Positions 51,550 to 59,189 of a stretch of DNA of 64,000 nt are shown here, in pieces (positions within the stretch are counted from its first letter, which is position 1; every line of letters starts with the position of its first letter). This DNA is from JANMDU01 sp031418715. GTDB lineage: Bacteria; Pseudomonadota; Gammaproteobacteria; Burkholderiales; Burkholderiaceae_C. The translations under genes and the position numbers were made by a program. The stretch is taken from positions 1 through 64,000 of the forward strand of contig JANOJL010000070.1 in NCBI GenBank assembly GCA_031418715.1, written 5' to 3'. The notes beneath the pieces were generated by a model. That model searched no databases. It was not told the DNA's origin and saw only the letters and a list, made by a program, of their open reading frames with translations.

Positions 51550-52521
51550 AGGTGGCCGACTTGCCTCATAATTTGGGGCATGACTACTGCCTCCATCGCT
51601 CAACCTACCCCATTCGATCTGCAAGGCCATCGCGGCGCACGCGGCCTTTTGCCTGAAAACACCCTGCCCGCCTTTGAGCGAGCGATCGAACTGGAAGTCA
51701 CAACACTGGAACTCGATGTGGGCATCACCAAAGACGGCATTGTGGTGATCAGCCATGATCGCGCTTTGAATCCAGAGATTACGCGCGATGCCAGTGGCGC
51801 CTATCTGAGCGCGCCTGCCCTAGTCAACCGGTTGACCATGGCCGAGATCAAGACCTACGACGTCGGCCGCATCAATCCCCAGAGCCCCTATGCCAAGCGT
51901 TTCCCCGACCAACAGCCCATCGACGGGACGCGCATGCCAGCGCTGTCGACCCTCTTCAAACGCGTGGATGCGCTCGGCGCGAAAAAGCTGCGCTTCAACA
52001 TCGAAACCAAAATCTCACCCGAGAAGCCGAATGACACGGTGAGCGCCGCCGTGTTTGCGCGCAAGCTGCTCGATCTGGTGCGCACGCACGGCATGGCCAG
52101 CCGCGTCACAATCCAAAGCTTTGACTGGCGCACGCTGCAAATCATCCAAGAGTTGCAAAAAGGCCATACCAAACGGGTATTGACTTCCTGCCTCACGGCT
52201 CAGCAAGCTTGGGCGAACAACATCACGCCAACATCTGACAAAGGCCCGTATTGGACCGGCTCGGTGCGCACTCCTCAGCATGCGGATGTGCCAAGCATGG
52301 TCAAGGCAGCCGGCTGTGAAATTTGGTCGCCCTATTTTGAAGACATCACGCCCGATTTGGTTAAAAAATCTCACGATCTTAGTCTCAAGGTGATCCCTTG
52401 GACGACCAACAGCGAAGCGGAAATGGCAGCTGTGATCGAAGCTGGCGCGGATGGTTTGATCACCGATTACCCCAATAAAGCTAAGGCACTTCTGGCGCAG
52501 CGGGGCATTGCCATACGTTGA
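51526..52521 (+). CDS. Glycerophosphodiester phosphodiesterase
   Basis: A 331-residue GDPD-family enzyme that releases glycerol 3-phosphate from glycerophosphodiesters. Motif QGHRGARGLLPENTLPAFERAI (about 33-54) gives the catalytic His and Glu, ELDVGITKDGIVVISHD holds further catalytic residues, and GADGLITDYP closes the barrel. The N-terminal 25 residues (basic start, hydrophobic run, SIAQ) could be a signal peptide, suiting a periplasmic GlpQ-like enzyme. That start codon lies inside dispersed repeat copy K and has no ribosome site. ATG 51580 would give a cytoplasmic protein. The family assignment is firm, the location open. Confidence 0.88.
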   Translation: MSRRFYNGRWPTCLIIWGMTTASIAQPTPFDLQGHRGARGLLPENTLPAFERAIELEVTTLELDVGITKDGIVVISHDRALNPEITRDASGAYLSAPALVNRLTMAEIKTYDVGRINPQSPYAKRFPDQQPIDGTRMPALSTLFKRVDALGAKKLRFNIETKISPEKPNDTVSAAVFARKLLDLVRTHGMASRVTIQSFDWRTLQIIQELQKGHTKRVLTSCLTAQQAWANNITPTSDKGPYWTGSVRTPQHADVPSMVKAAGCEIWSPYFEDITPDLVKKSHDLSLKVIPWTTNSEAEMAAVIEAGADGLITDYPNKAKALLAQRGIAIR

Positions 52522-52561
52522 TTACGGCAAAATCATGGGTTATCCACAGAAAGTGTTACCC

Positions 52562-53452
52562 ATGTTCAGTCAAATCGCCCCCCATCGCCGCGCGCTCCTA
52601 GCTGCAGCTTTCTCTGCCATCGCTTTGGTCGCCTGCGGCAAGAAAGAAACCCCTCCCGCCCCAGCCGCCACGCCCGCACCGGCTGCTGCGCCTGCGCCCG
52701 CTCCTGTGAAAGTCTACACAGTGGGTACTGACGCGGCCTACGCACCGTTTGAGAAAATGTCGGCCAGCAATGAAGTCGAAGGTTTGACAGCCGATCTGCT
52801 CAAAGCAGCTGCAGCCAAAGGCGGATTTGAAGTGAAATTCGTCAACACGCCTTGGGAAGGCATCTTCAAAACTTTAGATGGAGGCGAGCGCGATATCGTT
52901 GCAAGTAGCGTCACCATCACCGATGAGCGCAAGCAAAGCATGGATTTTTCCAAGCCTTACTTCGACGCGGTGCAGTTGATTGCTGTGAAAGCGGATTCAA
53001 AAATTACCAAGTTTGACGACCTTAAAAAGCTCAAAGTCGGTGTGCAAACCGGTACGACAGGCGATGAAGTCGTGCAAAAGCTGCTGGGCAAAGCCAGCGC
53101 CAACATCAAGCGTTTTGAATCAACCCCCTTGGCCTTGCAAGAGCTGGCCGCAGGTGGCGTAAGCGCCGTGGTGGCTGATAACGGTGTGGTGCAGCACTAC
53201 ATTGCCAACAATCCGACCGCCAAGTTCAAATCCGTGAGCGATGCCTCCTTTGTGCCCGAGCAATATGGCTTTGCGGTGAAGAAGGGCAACGCAGAGTTGC
53301 TGGCCAAGATCAACACAGGTATTGACGCGATCAAAGCCGATGGCAGCTACGACACGATCATGGCCAAATACTTCGGTGCGAAGCCCGCAGGTGCGATGGC
53401 ACCGGCATCCGCAGCGCCTGCTGCCGCGCCCGCCAGCGCAGCCTCGAAGTAA
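52562..53452 (+). CDS. Polar amino-acid ABC transporter binding lipoprotein
   Basis: A 296-residue solute-binding protein of family 3. The lipobox ALVACGK near residues 20-26 predicts a lipoprotein anchored at residue Cys24. An Ala/Pro linker (about residues 33-50) precedes the domain. That domain shows YTVGTDAAYAPFE, DIVASSVTITDERKQSMDFS and the GVQTGTTGD segment. A second Ala/Pro tail closes the protein. By family it binds an amino acid such as glutamine, arginine or cystine. ATG 52562 is preferred over starts at 52508 and 52535 because the lipoprotein signal begins there. The permease gene follows after a strong terminator; no ATPase gene is adjacent. Confidence 0.87.
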   Translation: MFSQIAPHRRALLAAAFSAIALVACGKKETPPAPAATPAPAAAPAPAPVKVYTVGTDAAYAPFEKMSASNEVEGLTADLLKAAAAKGGFEVKFVNTPWEGIFKTLDGGERDIVASSVTITDERKQSMDFSKPYFDAVQLIAVKADSKITKFDDLKKLKVGVQTGTTGDEVVQKLLGKASANIKRFESTPLALQELAAGGVSAVVADNGVVQHYIANNPTAKFKSVSDASFVPEQYGFAVKKGNAELLAKINTGIDAIKADGSYDTIMAKYFGAKPAGAMAPASAAPAAAPASAASK

Positions 53453-53472
53453 ACTCAGAGCTTCTTGCCAAG

Positions 53473-53507
53473 GGGCGTGTCCACAGGCTGTGGACACGCC
53501 CTTTTTT
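53473..53507 (+). terminator. Rho-independent terminator between binding protein and permease genes
   Basis: GGGCGTGTCCAC / GTGGACACGCCC, a 12-bp stem with a 5-nt loop and six T. It probably limits read-through so that more binding protein than permease is made. Confidence 0.95.
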
Positions 53508-53537
53508 CTTTCAATACCGATCAGAGACAACATCACC

Positions 53538-54263
53538 ATGAATTTGCGCTGGGAAATTCTTCTGCCCTACGCCCCGCTTTTTTTCAAAGGCGTGGTCATG
53601 ACAGTGCAGCTTACGGTGATCGCCTTGGCGCTGGGCTTACTCGCCGGCTTGGGCGTGGGGCTCATCACGGCGCAAGAGCAACGCGGCTGGAAGAAAGCCC
53701 TTCGCTGGTTGTTTCAAGCCTATGTGGGCTTCTTTCGCGGGACACCATTGTTCGTACAAATTCTGCTCGTGCATTTCGCGCTCATGCCCACACTGATTCA
53801 CCCCACCGAGGGTCTGCTGCTCTCGGGCGAGATGGCGCGGCATCTGCGCCAAGAATATGGCGCCTTCCTCTCCGGCGCAGTGGCACTGACGCTGAATGCC
53901 GCAGCCTACATCAGCGAAATTGTGCGAGCAGGTATTCAGTCGATTGCGCGCGGGCAAGTGCAGGCGGCGCAAAGCTTAGGGATGAATGAATCACAAGCCA
54001 TGCGCTTGGTCGTGTTGCCGCAAGCCCTGCGCCGCATGGTGCCGCCACTGGTCAATGAAGCCATCACCTTGCTCAAAGATTCTTCCCTCGTCTCCGCCAT
54101 TGGCCTGGCCGAGCTCGCCATGGCGGCCCGCACCGTGGCGGGCGCATATTCGCGCTATTGGGAGCCGTATCTGGCGATTTCGCTGATGTATTTGATCCTC
54201 ACTGGCATTTTGACTTTCCTCGCCCGCAAGCTCGAAACGCCCGCTGAAATGCGAGGCCGATGA
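53538..54263 (+). CDS. Polar amino-acid ABC transporter permease (HisM/GlnP type)
   Basis: A 241-residue inner-membrane permease. It has five helices and the family's cytoplasmic segment GQVQAAQSLGMNESQAMRLV, with LPQALRRMVPPLVNE following (EAA loop). The N-terminal stretch FFKGVVMTVQLTVIA is typical of HEQRO-type permeases. ATG 53538 is used because the longer open frame runs through the terminator and the previous gene. The ATPase subunit must be encoded elsewhere. Its binding protein is the lipoprotein gene directly upstream. Confidence 0.9.
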   Translation: MNLRWEILLPYAPLFFKGVVMTVQLTVIALALGLLAGLGVGLITAQEQRGWKKALRWLFQAYVGFFRGTPLFVQILLVHFALMPTLIHPTEGLLLSGEMARHLRQEYGAFLSGAVALTLNAAAYISEIVRAGIQSIARGQVQAAQSLGMNESQAMRLVVLPQALRRMVPPLVNEAITLLKDSSLVSAIGLAELAMAARTVAGAYSRYWEPYLAISLMYLILTGILTFLARKLETPAEMRGR

Positions 54264-54279
54264 TGAAAACCACCACCCC

Positions 54280-54576
54280 ATGAGTACTCACACCGCCTCG
54301 CTGCAATTGCAGACTCTGGCTGCGCAACTCCAACAAGTGCAAGCCAACGAGTTGCGCACCAACGACTTGGTGCAAACCGCTCGTGCCAGCCAAGCGCTGC
54401 TGGCTGCCTCGCCAGAAAAATACAGTATTGCCTTGAACGATATCCTCGATCGCCTCGAATCGGGCGCACTCTTCACCGAAGAAAGCTGCTCGTTCAGCCA
54501 GCGTGATTTGCTCGATAGCTTGGCGCTGTGGGCGTGCAAAGCGCAAGCAGTTTTAGCTCAAAGCGTCTCTTCATAA
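54280..54576 (+). CDS. Hypothetical helical protein, 98 residues
   Basis: A small acidic protein predicted to be almost wholly helical, with no membrane segment and no recognised motif. It begins 16 bases after the permease gene and overlaps the convergent cadR gene by 6 bases. No strong ribosome site is seen. It could be co-transcribed with the permease. The function is unknown; coding status is supported by an uninterrupted frame that fits exactly between its neighbours. Confidence 0.55.
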   Translation: MSTHTASLQLQTLAAQLQQVQANELRTNDLVQTARASQALLAASPEKYSIALNDILDRLESGALFTEESCSFSQRDLLDSLALWACKAQAVLAQSVSS

Positions 54577-55041
54577 GGGCTGATGCCGCTTTCCAGCTGA
54601 GCGAGCAAGCTGCGGCGCATCCGCTTGTGCATGCAGGGCTTCGATCAAATGGCAATGCTCATCCTCACCATCGCAGCGACTGCGCAGATCGATCAGATTT
54701 TTCTCCAGCACGCGTAGCTCTTTGAGGCGCTCACGCACATGGCCGATGTGTTCGTCCAGCGTATCTCGCGCCGTTTGGCAATCGCGCTTTTTGCGCAAAT
54801 CTAGGCCAAGCAAGGTGCGCACCTCATCGAGTGTCATGTCCAAGCTGCGCAATTGGCGGATGAAGCGCAATTGATGCACATCTTCATCACTATAAAAACG
54901 ATAGCTGTTTGCGCTTATTCCACGTGGCTTAATTAGGTTTTCTTTCTCATAAAAGCGGATATTGGCGCTGCTGATGCCGCTCAGCTTGGCAGCTTGCCCA
55001 ATCAAATAACCTGATAGCTCTTGGGGTTGAATCGCAGACAT
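54571..55041 (-). CDS. cadR: Cd(II)/Pb(II)-responsive MerR-family regulator (CadR/PbrR type)
   Basis: A 156-residue MerR protein. The winged helix-turn-helix starts at LIGQAAKLSGISSANIRFYEKE (residues 13-34). The metal-binding cysteines follow the CadR/PbrR pattern: Cys88 after the dimerisation helix start, and Cys123 and Cys130 in the C-terminal loop (RCDGEDEHC). MerR proteins untwist promoters with over-long 19-20-bp spacers. Exactly such a promoter lies in the divergent region (55045-55075) and again at 63414-63444. Cd, Pb or Zn as inducer is from family knowledge. Confidence 0.92.
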   Translation of the reverse strand: MSAIQPQELSGYLIGQAAKLSGISSANIRFYEKENLIKPRGISANSYRFYSDEDVHQLRFIRQLRSLDMTLDEVRTLLGLDLRKKRDCQTARDTLDEHIGHVRERLKELRVLEKNLIDLRSRCDGEDEHCHLIEALHAQADAPQLARSAGKRHQPL

Positions 55042-55044
55042 CGC

Positions 55045-55075
55045 TTGACCTTGAAGTGACTTGAGGGCTTCTAAT
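55045..55075 (+). promoter_or_regulatory. MerR-type promoter/operator 1 (cation exporter)
   Basis: -35 TTGACC, a 19-bp spacer and -10 TCTAAT. The dyad CCTTGAAGTGACTTGAGG lies within the spacer. This is the geometry required for MerR-family activation; the dyad also overlaps the probable promoter of the divergent cadR. Confidence 0.88.
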
Positions 55076-55109
55076 CATGCCATTGATCTACCGAATACGC
55101 TATATCTTC

Positions 55110-55745
55110 ATGTCTGCAAATTGCTCACACCATAACCACGCATCACAAGACACATCGCCACACTACCGCCGTATCCTTTGGATTGCGCTCATCGTCAATA
55201 CCTTGATGTTTTTCGTGGAGTTAAGCGCGGGTTGGCAATCTGGCTCGGTTTCCCTGCTGGCTGATTCAGTGGATTTTTTTGGTGATGCCGCCAACTACGG
55301 CCTGGCGCTGTGGGCGCTCTCGATGGCGGCCATCTGGGGCTCACGTGTCGCTTTGTTGAAAGGCATCACGATGCTGCTCTTTGGCTTAGCACTGCTCGCA
55401 CGCGTCGCTTGGGGCGCATGGCTAGGAACTGTGCCCGAAGCCTTCACCATGGGCGCCATCGGCATCCTTGCGCTCTGCGCCAATCTTTTCGTCGCTGCAC
55501 TGCTGTATCAATTCCGCGAAGGCAATGCCAATATGCGCAGCGTCTGGCTGTGTACGCGCAACGATGCATTGAGCAATATCGCCGTGGTGTTCGCAGGCAT
55601 CGGCGTATGGGGCAGCGCAAGCGCTTGGCCTGATCTGGCCGTGGCACTCATCATGGCTGGGCTAGCGATTCATAGCGGCCTGACTGTGATTCGGCATGCG
55701 CAGGTTGAGCTTGCCGCCGGATCAAAAGCCCCAGTATCGCCATGA
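55110..55745 (+). CDS. Cation diffusion facilitator (CDF) family exporter, short form
   Basis: A 211-residue membrane protein with about six helices. The His/Cys-rich start SANCSHHNHASQ could bind metal. The first CDF zinc site is visible as LLADSVDFFGDAANY (Asp pairs), and the second as RNDALSNIAVV. The cytoplasmic C-terminal dimer domain of full-length CDF proteins is missing, as in other compact family members. ATG 55110 is chosen because the upstream ATG at 55077 lies directly at the -10 of promoter 1. Probable substrates are Zn, Cd or Co exported from the cytoplasm. It is coupled to the next gene by ATGA. Confidence 0.85.
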   Translation: MSANCSHHNHASQDTSPHYRRILWIALIVNTLMFFVELSAGWQSGSVSLLADSVDFFGDAANYGLALWALSMAAIWGSRVALLKGITMLLFGLALLARVAWGAWLGTVPEAFTMGAIGILALCANLFVAALLYQFREGNANMRSVWLCTRNDALSNIAVVFAGIGVWGSASAWPDLAVALIMAGLAIHSGLTVIRHAQVELAAGSKAPVSP

Positions 55746-56122
55746 AGAAAAAGACTTTATACAATGTAGCTGTGAAAAAATTGCTGATGAACTTCATGGT
55801 CTTTGCGTTTCTGCTCCAAGCGGGCTGGGCGCAAGCATGGTTGCCGCATGGTTCAGGAATGGCTGGTGATGCACTACTTCACACTGAGCAACATAGCCAC
55901 GATGAGAATGTTCAGAATCATCACCCTGAACATTTATCGGCTGATGGTGGCCTACAAGAGTGCCAGCAACATCATGCGTGTTGTGCGGTGATCTTGGGGC
56001 AATTTCCTAGCGCCGTGTTCACTGCATTCAGTATGGCTCATCCGCGCGATTCCATTGAATTGCTGAGAGATTTTTGGGCCGTAGACATCGACAAACCGAA
56101 ATGGGCTGCCACGACCGTTTGA
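55742..56122 (+). CDS. Small exported His/Cys-containing protein (CzcI-like)
   Basis: A 126-residue protein with a signal peptide (hydrophobic run ending GWAQAW) and a histidine-rich mature part: HTEQHSHDENVQNHHPEH around residues 48-65, then CQQHHACC. This composition suggests periplasmic metal binding. It sits between the CDF exporter and the RND pump genes, where czcI-type regulators or chaperones are often found. The start overlaps the CDF stop by 4 bases. The czcI relationship rests on position and composition only. Confidence 0.7.
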   Translation: MKKKTLYNVAVKKLLMNFMVFAFLLQAGWAQAWLPHGSGMAGDALLHTEQHSHDENVQNHHPEHLSADGGLQECQQHHACCAVILGQFPSAVFTAFSMAHPRDSIELLRDFWAVDIDKPKWAATTV

Positions 56123-56213
56123 GTCGTGGTGAACGAGGTTATTTCTAACAGCGCACCGTAGCGCTGACACCCGCCTTGATTCACCGAAACCTTGGGTTTT
56201 TCGGAGAAATATT

Positions 56214-57488
56214 GTGTCTTTTTCAAATGGGCTATGGCCCTGTTCCTTGCGATCTGCGCTTGTGTTGGCATCCCTTCAAATAGGTTGGCCTGTGCTTGCA
56301 CAGTCTCTCCCTACCATCTCCCCATTCGCCTCTTCTCAAAGTAGCTCGGTCAGTTTGCGCCAAGCCTTAGATGCGGCTTGGGCGCTAGATGCCGCCTCCA
56401 AAACGCAGAGCTTCAAACAAAGCGAGCTCGCAGCACGTCAACGCGCTGCATTGGGTTGGATCGCAGGTGAGCCCAGCGTCACGCTCGCGCATCGTACCGA
56501 TCGCCTCAATGCTAATGGCGGGTTGCGTGAATACGAAGCCGAGATCGATCTGCCGCTTTGGAATCGCCGCACTCAGGCTGCGACGAAGCAAACAATATTT
56601 GCAGACGAACAATTGCTCGCATCGTCCGTGCAATTGGCAAAACGCAAAATTGCAACCACTCTTTTGACACTTGCCGCTGACTACGCCTTCAGCAATCTTG
56701 AGCATGTGCTCGCACTGCGCAAAATCGCTGAAGCTGAAGTATTGGCAGCTGACACAGAACGCCGCATGCGAGCAGGCGATGTGGCCAGGCTGGACACACT
56801 TCAAGCGCAAAGTGCGCTGCTGCAAGCCAAAAGCCAAGGTACTATTGCACTGAACAGCAAGCATCGCTTACAAGCGCAATGGAAAGCCCTGACTGGACTG
56901 GAATCCGTAGCTGCACTGCCAACAGACAGCCGCACGCCCGCTGCGCCAGCCAGCCTAGAGCAACATCCAGCAGTTCAGTCTGCTAACCTGCAATTGAGTG
57001 CCAGCCAAGCCAAGCTGAGGCTTGCCGAGACCGATCTGCGCGATCCCATGGCGCTGGCACTCGGCATAACGCGCGAGCGCTCAGGCTTCGCAGCAGCATC
57101 CGATAGCAGCCTGCGTATTGCGCTGCGCATTCCCTTGGGCGGTGAGAGCCGCAATCAGCCCAGAATTGCTGCGGCACGCAGCGAAACTGCGCAAGCACAG
57201 GCGGAGCTAGAAACCATACAACGCAATACCCAACAAGAGATTGACGGAGCGCGACTTGCGCTGCGCAATGCACAGACCAGCAGAGAATCAGCGCTAGAGC
57301 GCGCTCAGCTTGCAACGCAAATGCAGACGCTGATCACCCAAGCCTATCGCTTAGGTGATCGTGATTTGCCGACGCGCCTGCGTGCTGACAGCGAAAAAAA
57401 CGAAGCCGATCTGGCCGCAGAGCGCACCCAGATTGAATTGCGCCGCGCAACAGCTCATTTAGAACTCACTTTGGGGCAACTCCCATGA
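56214..57488 (+). CDS. Outer-membrane channel of heavy-metal efflux pump (CzcC-like, TolC family)
   Basis: A 424-residue outer-membrane factor. A signal peptide ends PVLAQS, followed by two repeated OEP modules with SLRQALDAAWALDAA at the start and long coiled-coil stretches rich in Ala, Gln and Glu. The start is GTG at 56214 with GGAGAAAT upstream. It is the first gene of a C-B-A operon and overlaps the adaptor gene by 4 bases (ATGA). With the adaptor and the RND pump it forms a tripartite channel for metal ions. In the 90-base gap before it, CAGCGC/GCGCTG (56150-56167) can form a hairpin. Confidence 0.9.
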   Translation: MSFSNGLWPCSLRSALVLASLQIGWPVLAQSLPTISPFASSQSSSVSLRQALDAAWALDAASKTQSFKQSELAARQRAALGWIAGEPSVTLAHRTDRLNANGGLREYEAEIDLPLWNRRTQAATKQTIFADEQLLASSVQLAKRKIATTLLTLAADYAFSNLEHVLALRKIAEAEVLAADTERRMRAGDVARLDTLQAQSALLQAKSQGTIALNSKHRLQAQWKALTGLESVAALPTDSRTPAAPASLEQHPAVQSANLQLSASQAKLRLAETDLRDPMALALGITRERSGFAAASDSSLRIALRIPLGGESRNQPRIAAARSETAQAQAELETIQRNTQQEIDGARLALRNAQTSRESALERAQLATQMQTLITQAYRLGDRDLPTRLRADSEKNEADLAAERTQIELRRATAHLELTLGQLP

Positions 57489-59176
57489 GAAAAATTATGA
57501 AAAATCGTCCTCTAGCCCATATAAATAACGCGCAAAGTGCTATAAATATCATAGCAGCTTCCTTGTTGCTGTGGCTCACGCTCTTCTCTTCCGCCAGCTT
57601 CGCAGGCCCCGGCCATGACCATGGCGACGAACCTGCACAAGCTGCTGGCGCGGCATCGCCTCGCATATCGAGCCATTCAGATTTGTTTGAATTGGTGGCT
57701 ACGGTGAATCAATCGCAACTCGTGATTTACCTAGATCGTTACAGCAGCAATGAGCCCGTCACCAACGCCAAAATTGAAGTGGAAGCTGGCTCTGCCAAAG
57801 GCTTGGCAGAGCCGCAGCCCGATGGCACCTATATTTTTAAAACGGATCTGCTGGCCAAACCAGGCTCCATTCCTTTGAGCTTCACAGTCAGCGATGGCAA
57901 AGACACTGATTTGCTGGCAGGTGATTTGGTGATCCCTGACGCGCATGCTGTGCATGATCACAGCGAAGGTTGGCTCGGCAGTGCTTGGCTGAAAGGCTTG
58001 GCTGCGGCCGCCGCGGCGTTGCTGGCCATGACTGTCGGTTGGTTTATGTGGCGCAAAAAACGCTCTCGTACAGCCTTCACTGTCGCCGCGCTTTGCCTAC
58101 TTATCGCCGCAGGCGCGGCCACGGATGCCCAAGCTGGCCCAGGCCATGATCATGGCGATGAAGCCCCAGCGGCAAGCAGCAATGCGCCCAAGCGGCAAAG
58201 CGATGGCAGCGTCTTTCTACCGAAGGCCAGTCAGCGCCTGCTGGCGGTGCGCACTGTGCCCGCTGAGCAAAGCAGTTTGCCCAAAACCGTGGAGTTGGCA
58301 GGCCGTGTGGTCGCTGATCCAAATGCAGGCGGCAAAGTGCAGCCCACGCAAGCCGGGCGCATCGAAGCCAGCGCTGGCGGCTTTCCATCGCTCGGCCAAA
58401 GCGTGCGCAAGGGCCAAGTGCTGGCCATGGTGCGCAGCTCGGCCAGTGCGATTGAGCGTGCGAACCAAACGGCTACTGGCTTTGAAATACAAACAAGCAT
58501 CGATTTGGCCAAGAAGCGCTTGGCACGCTTAGAGCAACTCGAAGGCTCAGTGCCGCAAAAAGACATTGAAACCGCTCGCGCTGAGCTGCAAAGTTTGCAG
58601 CAGCGCAGCAAAGCCATTGGCAGCAGCGCCATGGCCGTGGAAACTTTGATGGCGCCCGTCGCGGGCGTGATTGCAGCGGTCAATGTGGTGGCTGGCCAGG
58701 TGGTGGATGCGCGAGAAGTGCTGTTTGAAATTGTTGATCCTGCCCGGCTTATGGTGGAAGCCAATGCTTTTGATGCGAGCCTGCTGAGCAGCGTGGCATC
58801 GGCATCGATCAGTGTGGGCAGCAGCAGCGCGCCTTTGCGCTATGTGGGCGCAGGCCGCGCCTTGCGTGAGGGAGCAATTCCGCTGATCTTCCGCTCAGAA
58901 GGCACGAACGTATTGCCGCTGGCAGTCAATCAAAGCGTCAAAGTGGTGGTGCAGACCAAAGAAATCATCAAAGGTTTTGCGATTCCCAATGGCGCAGTGG
59001 TGAAAAATCCCAGCAACCAAGACATTGTTTGGGTACACACTGGTGCTGAACAATTCGCGCCACGCGTGGTGCGCTTTGTCAACTTGGATGGCTCGCGCCT
59101 GACGGTGCTGGATGGCTTGGCAGCGGGCGACCGCGTGGTGACTCAGGGCGCAGCCTTGGTCAACCAAGTGCGCTGA
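57485..59176 (+). CDS. Periplasmic adaptor of heavy-metal efflux pump (CzcB-like) with duplicated N-terminal module
   Basis: A 563-residue membrane-fusion protein, longer than usual. Residues 1-40 are a signal segment ending SFAGPGHDHGDE. A domain of about 110 residues follows (YLDRYSSNEPVTNAKIEVE). Then come a membrane helix (about 168-188), a basic stretch, a second signal-like helix and a second GPGHDHGDE. After that the true adaptor begins: RVVADPNAGGKVQPTQAGRIE, lipoyl/hairpin region with a coiled coil, and a C-terminal GDRVVTQGAALV. A dispersed repeat copy (57513-57557) covers the first signal segment. The two His-rich GPGHDHGDE blocks may bind metal. Confidence 0.88.
   Translation: MRKIMKNRPLAHINNAQSAINIIAASLLLWLTLFSSASFAGPGHDHGDEPAQAAGAASPRISSHSDLFELVATVNQSQLVIYLDRYSSNEPVTNAKIEVEAGSAKGLAEPQPDGTYIFKTDLLAKPGSIPLSFTVSDGKDTDLLAGDLVIPDAHAVHDHSEGWLGSAWLKGLAAAAAALLAMTVGWFMWRKKRSRTAFTVAALCLLIAAGAATDAQAGPGHDHGDEAPAASSNAPKRQSDGSVFLPKASQRLLAVRTVPAEQSSLPKTVELAGRVVADPNAGGKVQPTQAGRIEASAGGFPSLGQSVRKGQVLAMVRSSASAIERANQTATGFEIQTSIDLAKKRLARLEQLEGSVPQKDIETARAELQSLQQRSKAIGSSAMAVETLMAPVAGVIAAVNVVAGQVVDAREVLFEIVDPARLMVEANAFDASLLSSVASASISVGSSSAPLRYVGAGRALREGAIPLIFRSEGTNVLPLAVNQSVKVVVQTKEIIKGFAIPNGAVVKNPSNQDIVWVHTGAEQFAPRVVRFVNLDGSRLTVLDGLAAGDRVVTQGAALVNQVR
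57513..57557 (+). repeat. Dispersed 45-bp repeat, copy L (in adaptor signal region)
   Basis: TAGCCCATATAAATAA, CGCGCAAA and GTGCTATAAATATCATAGCA. The palindromic end is complete. In frame near codons 10-24 of the adaptor gene. Confidence 0.75.
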
Positions 59177-59189
59177 AGGGCAAACCATC

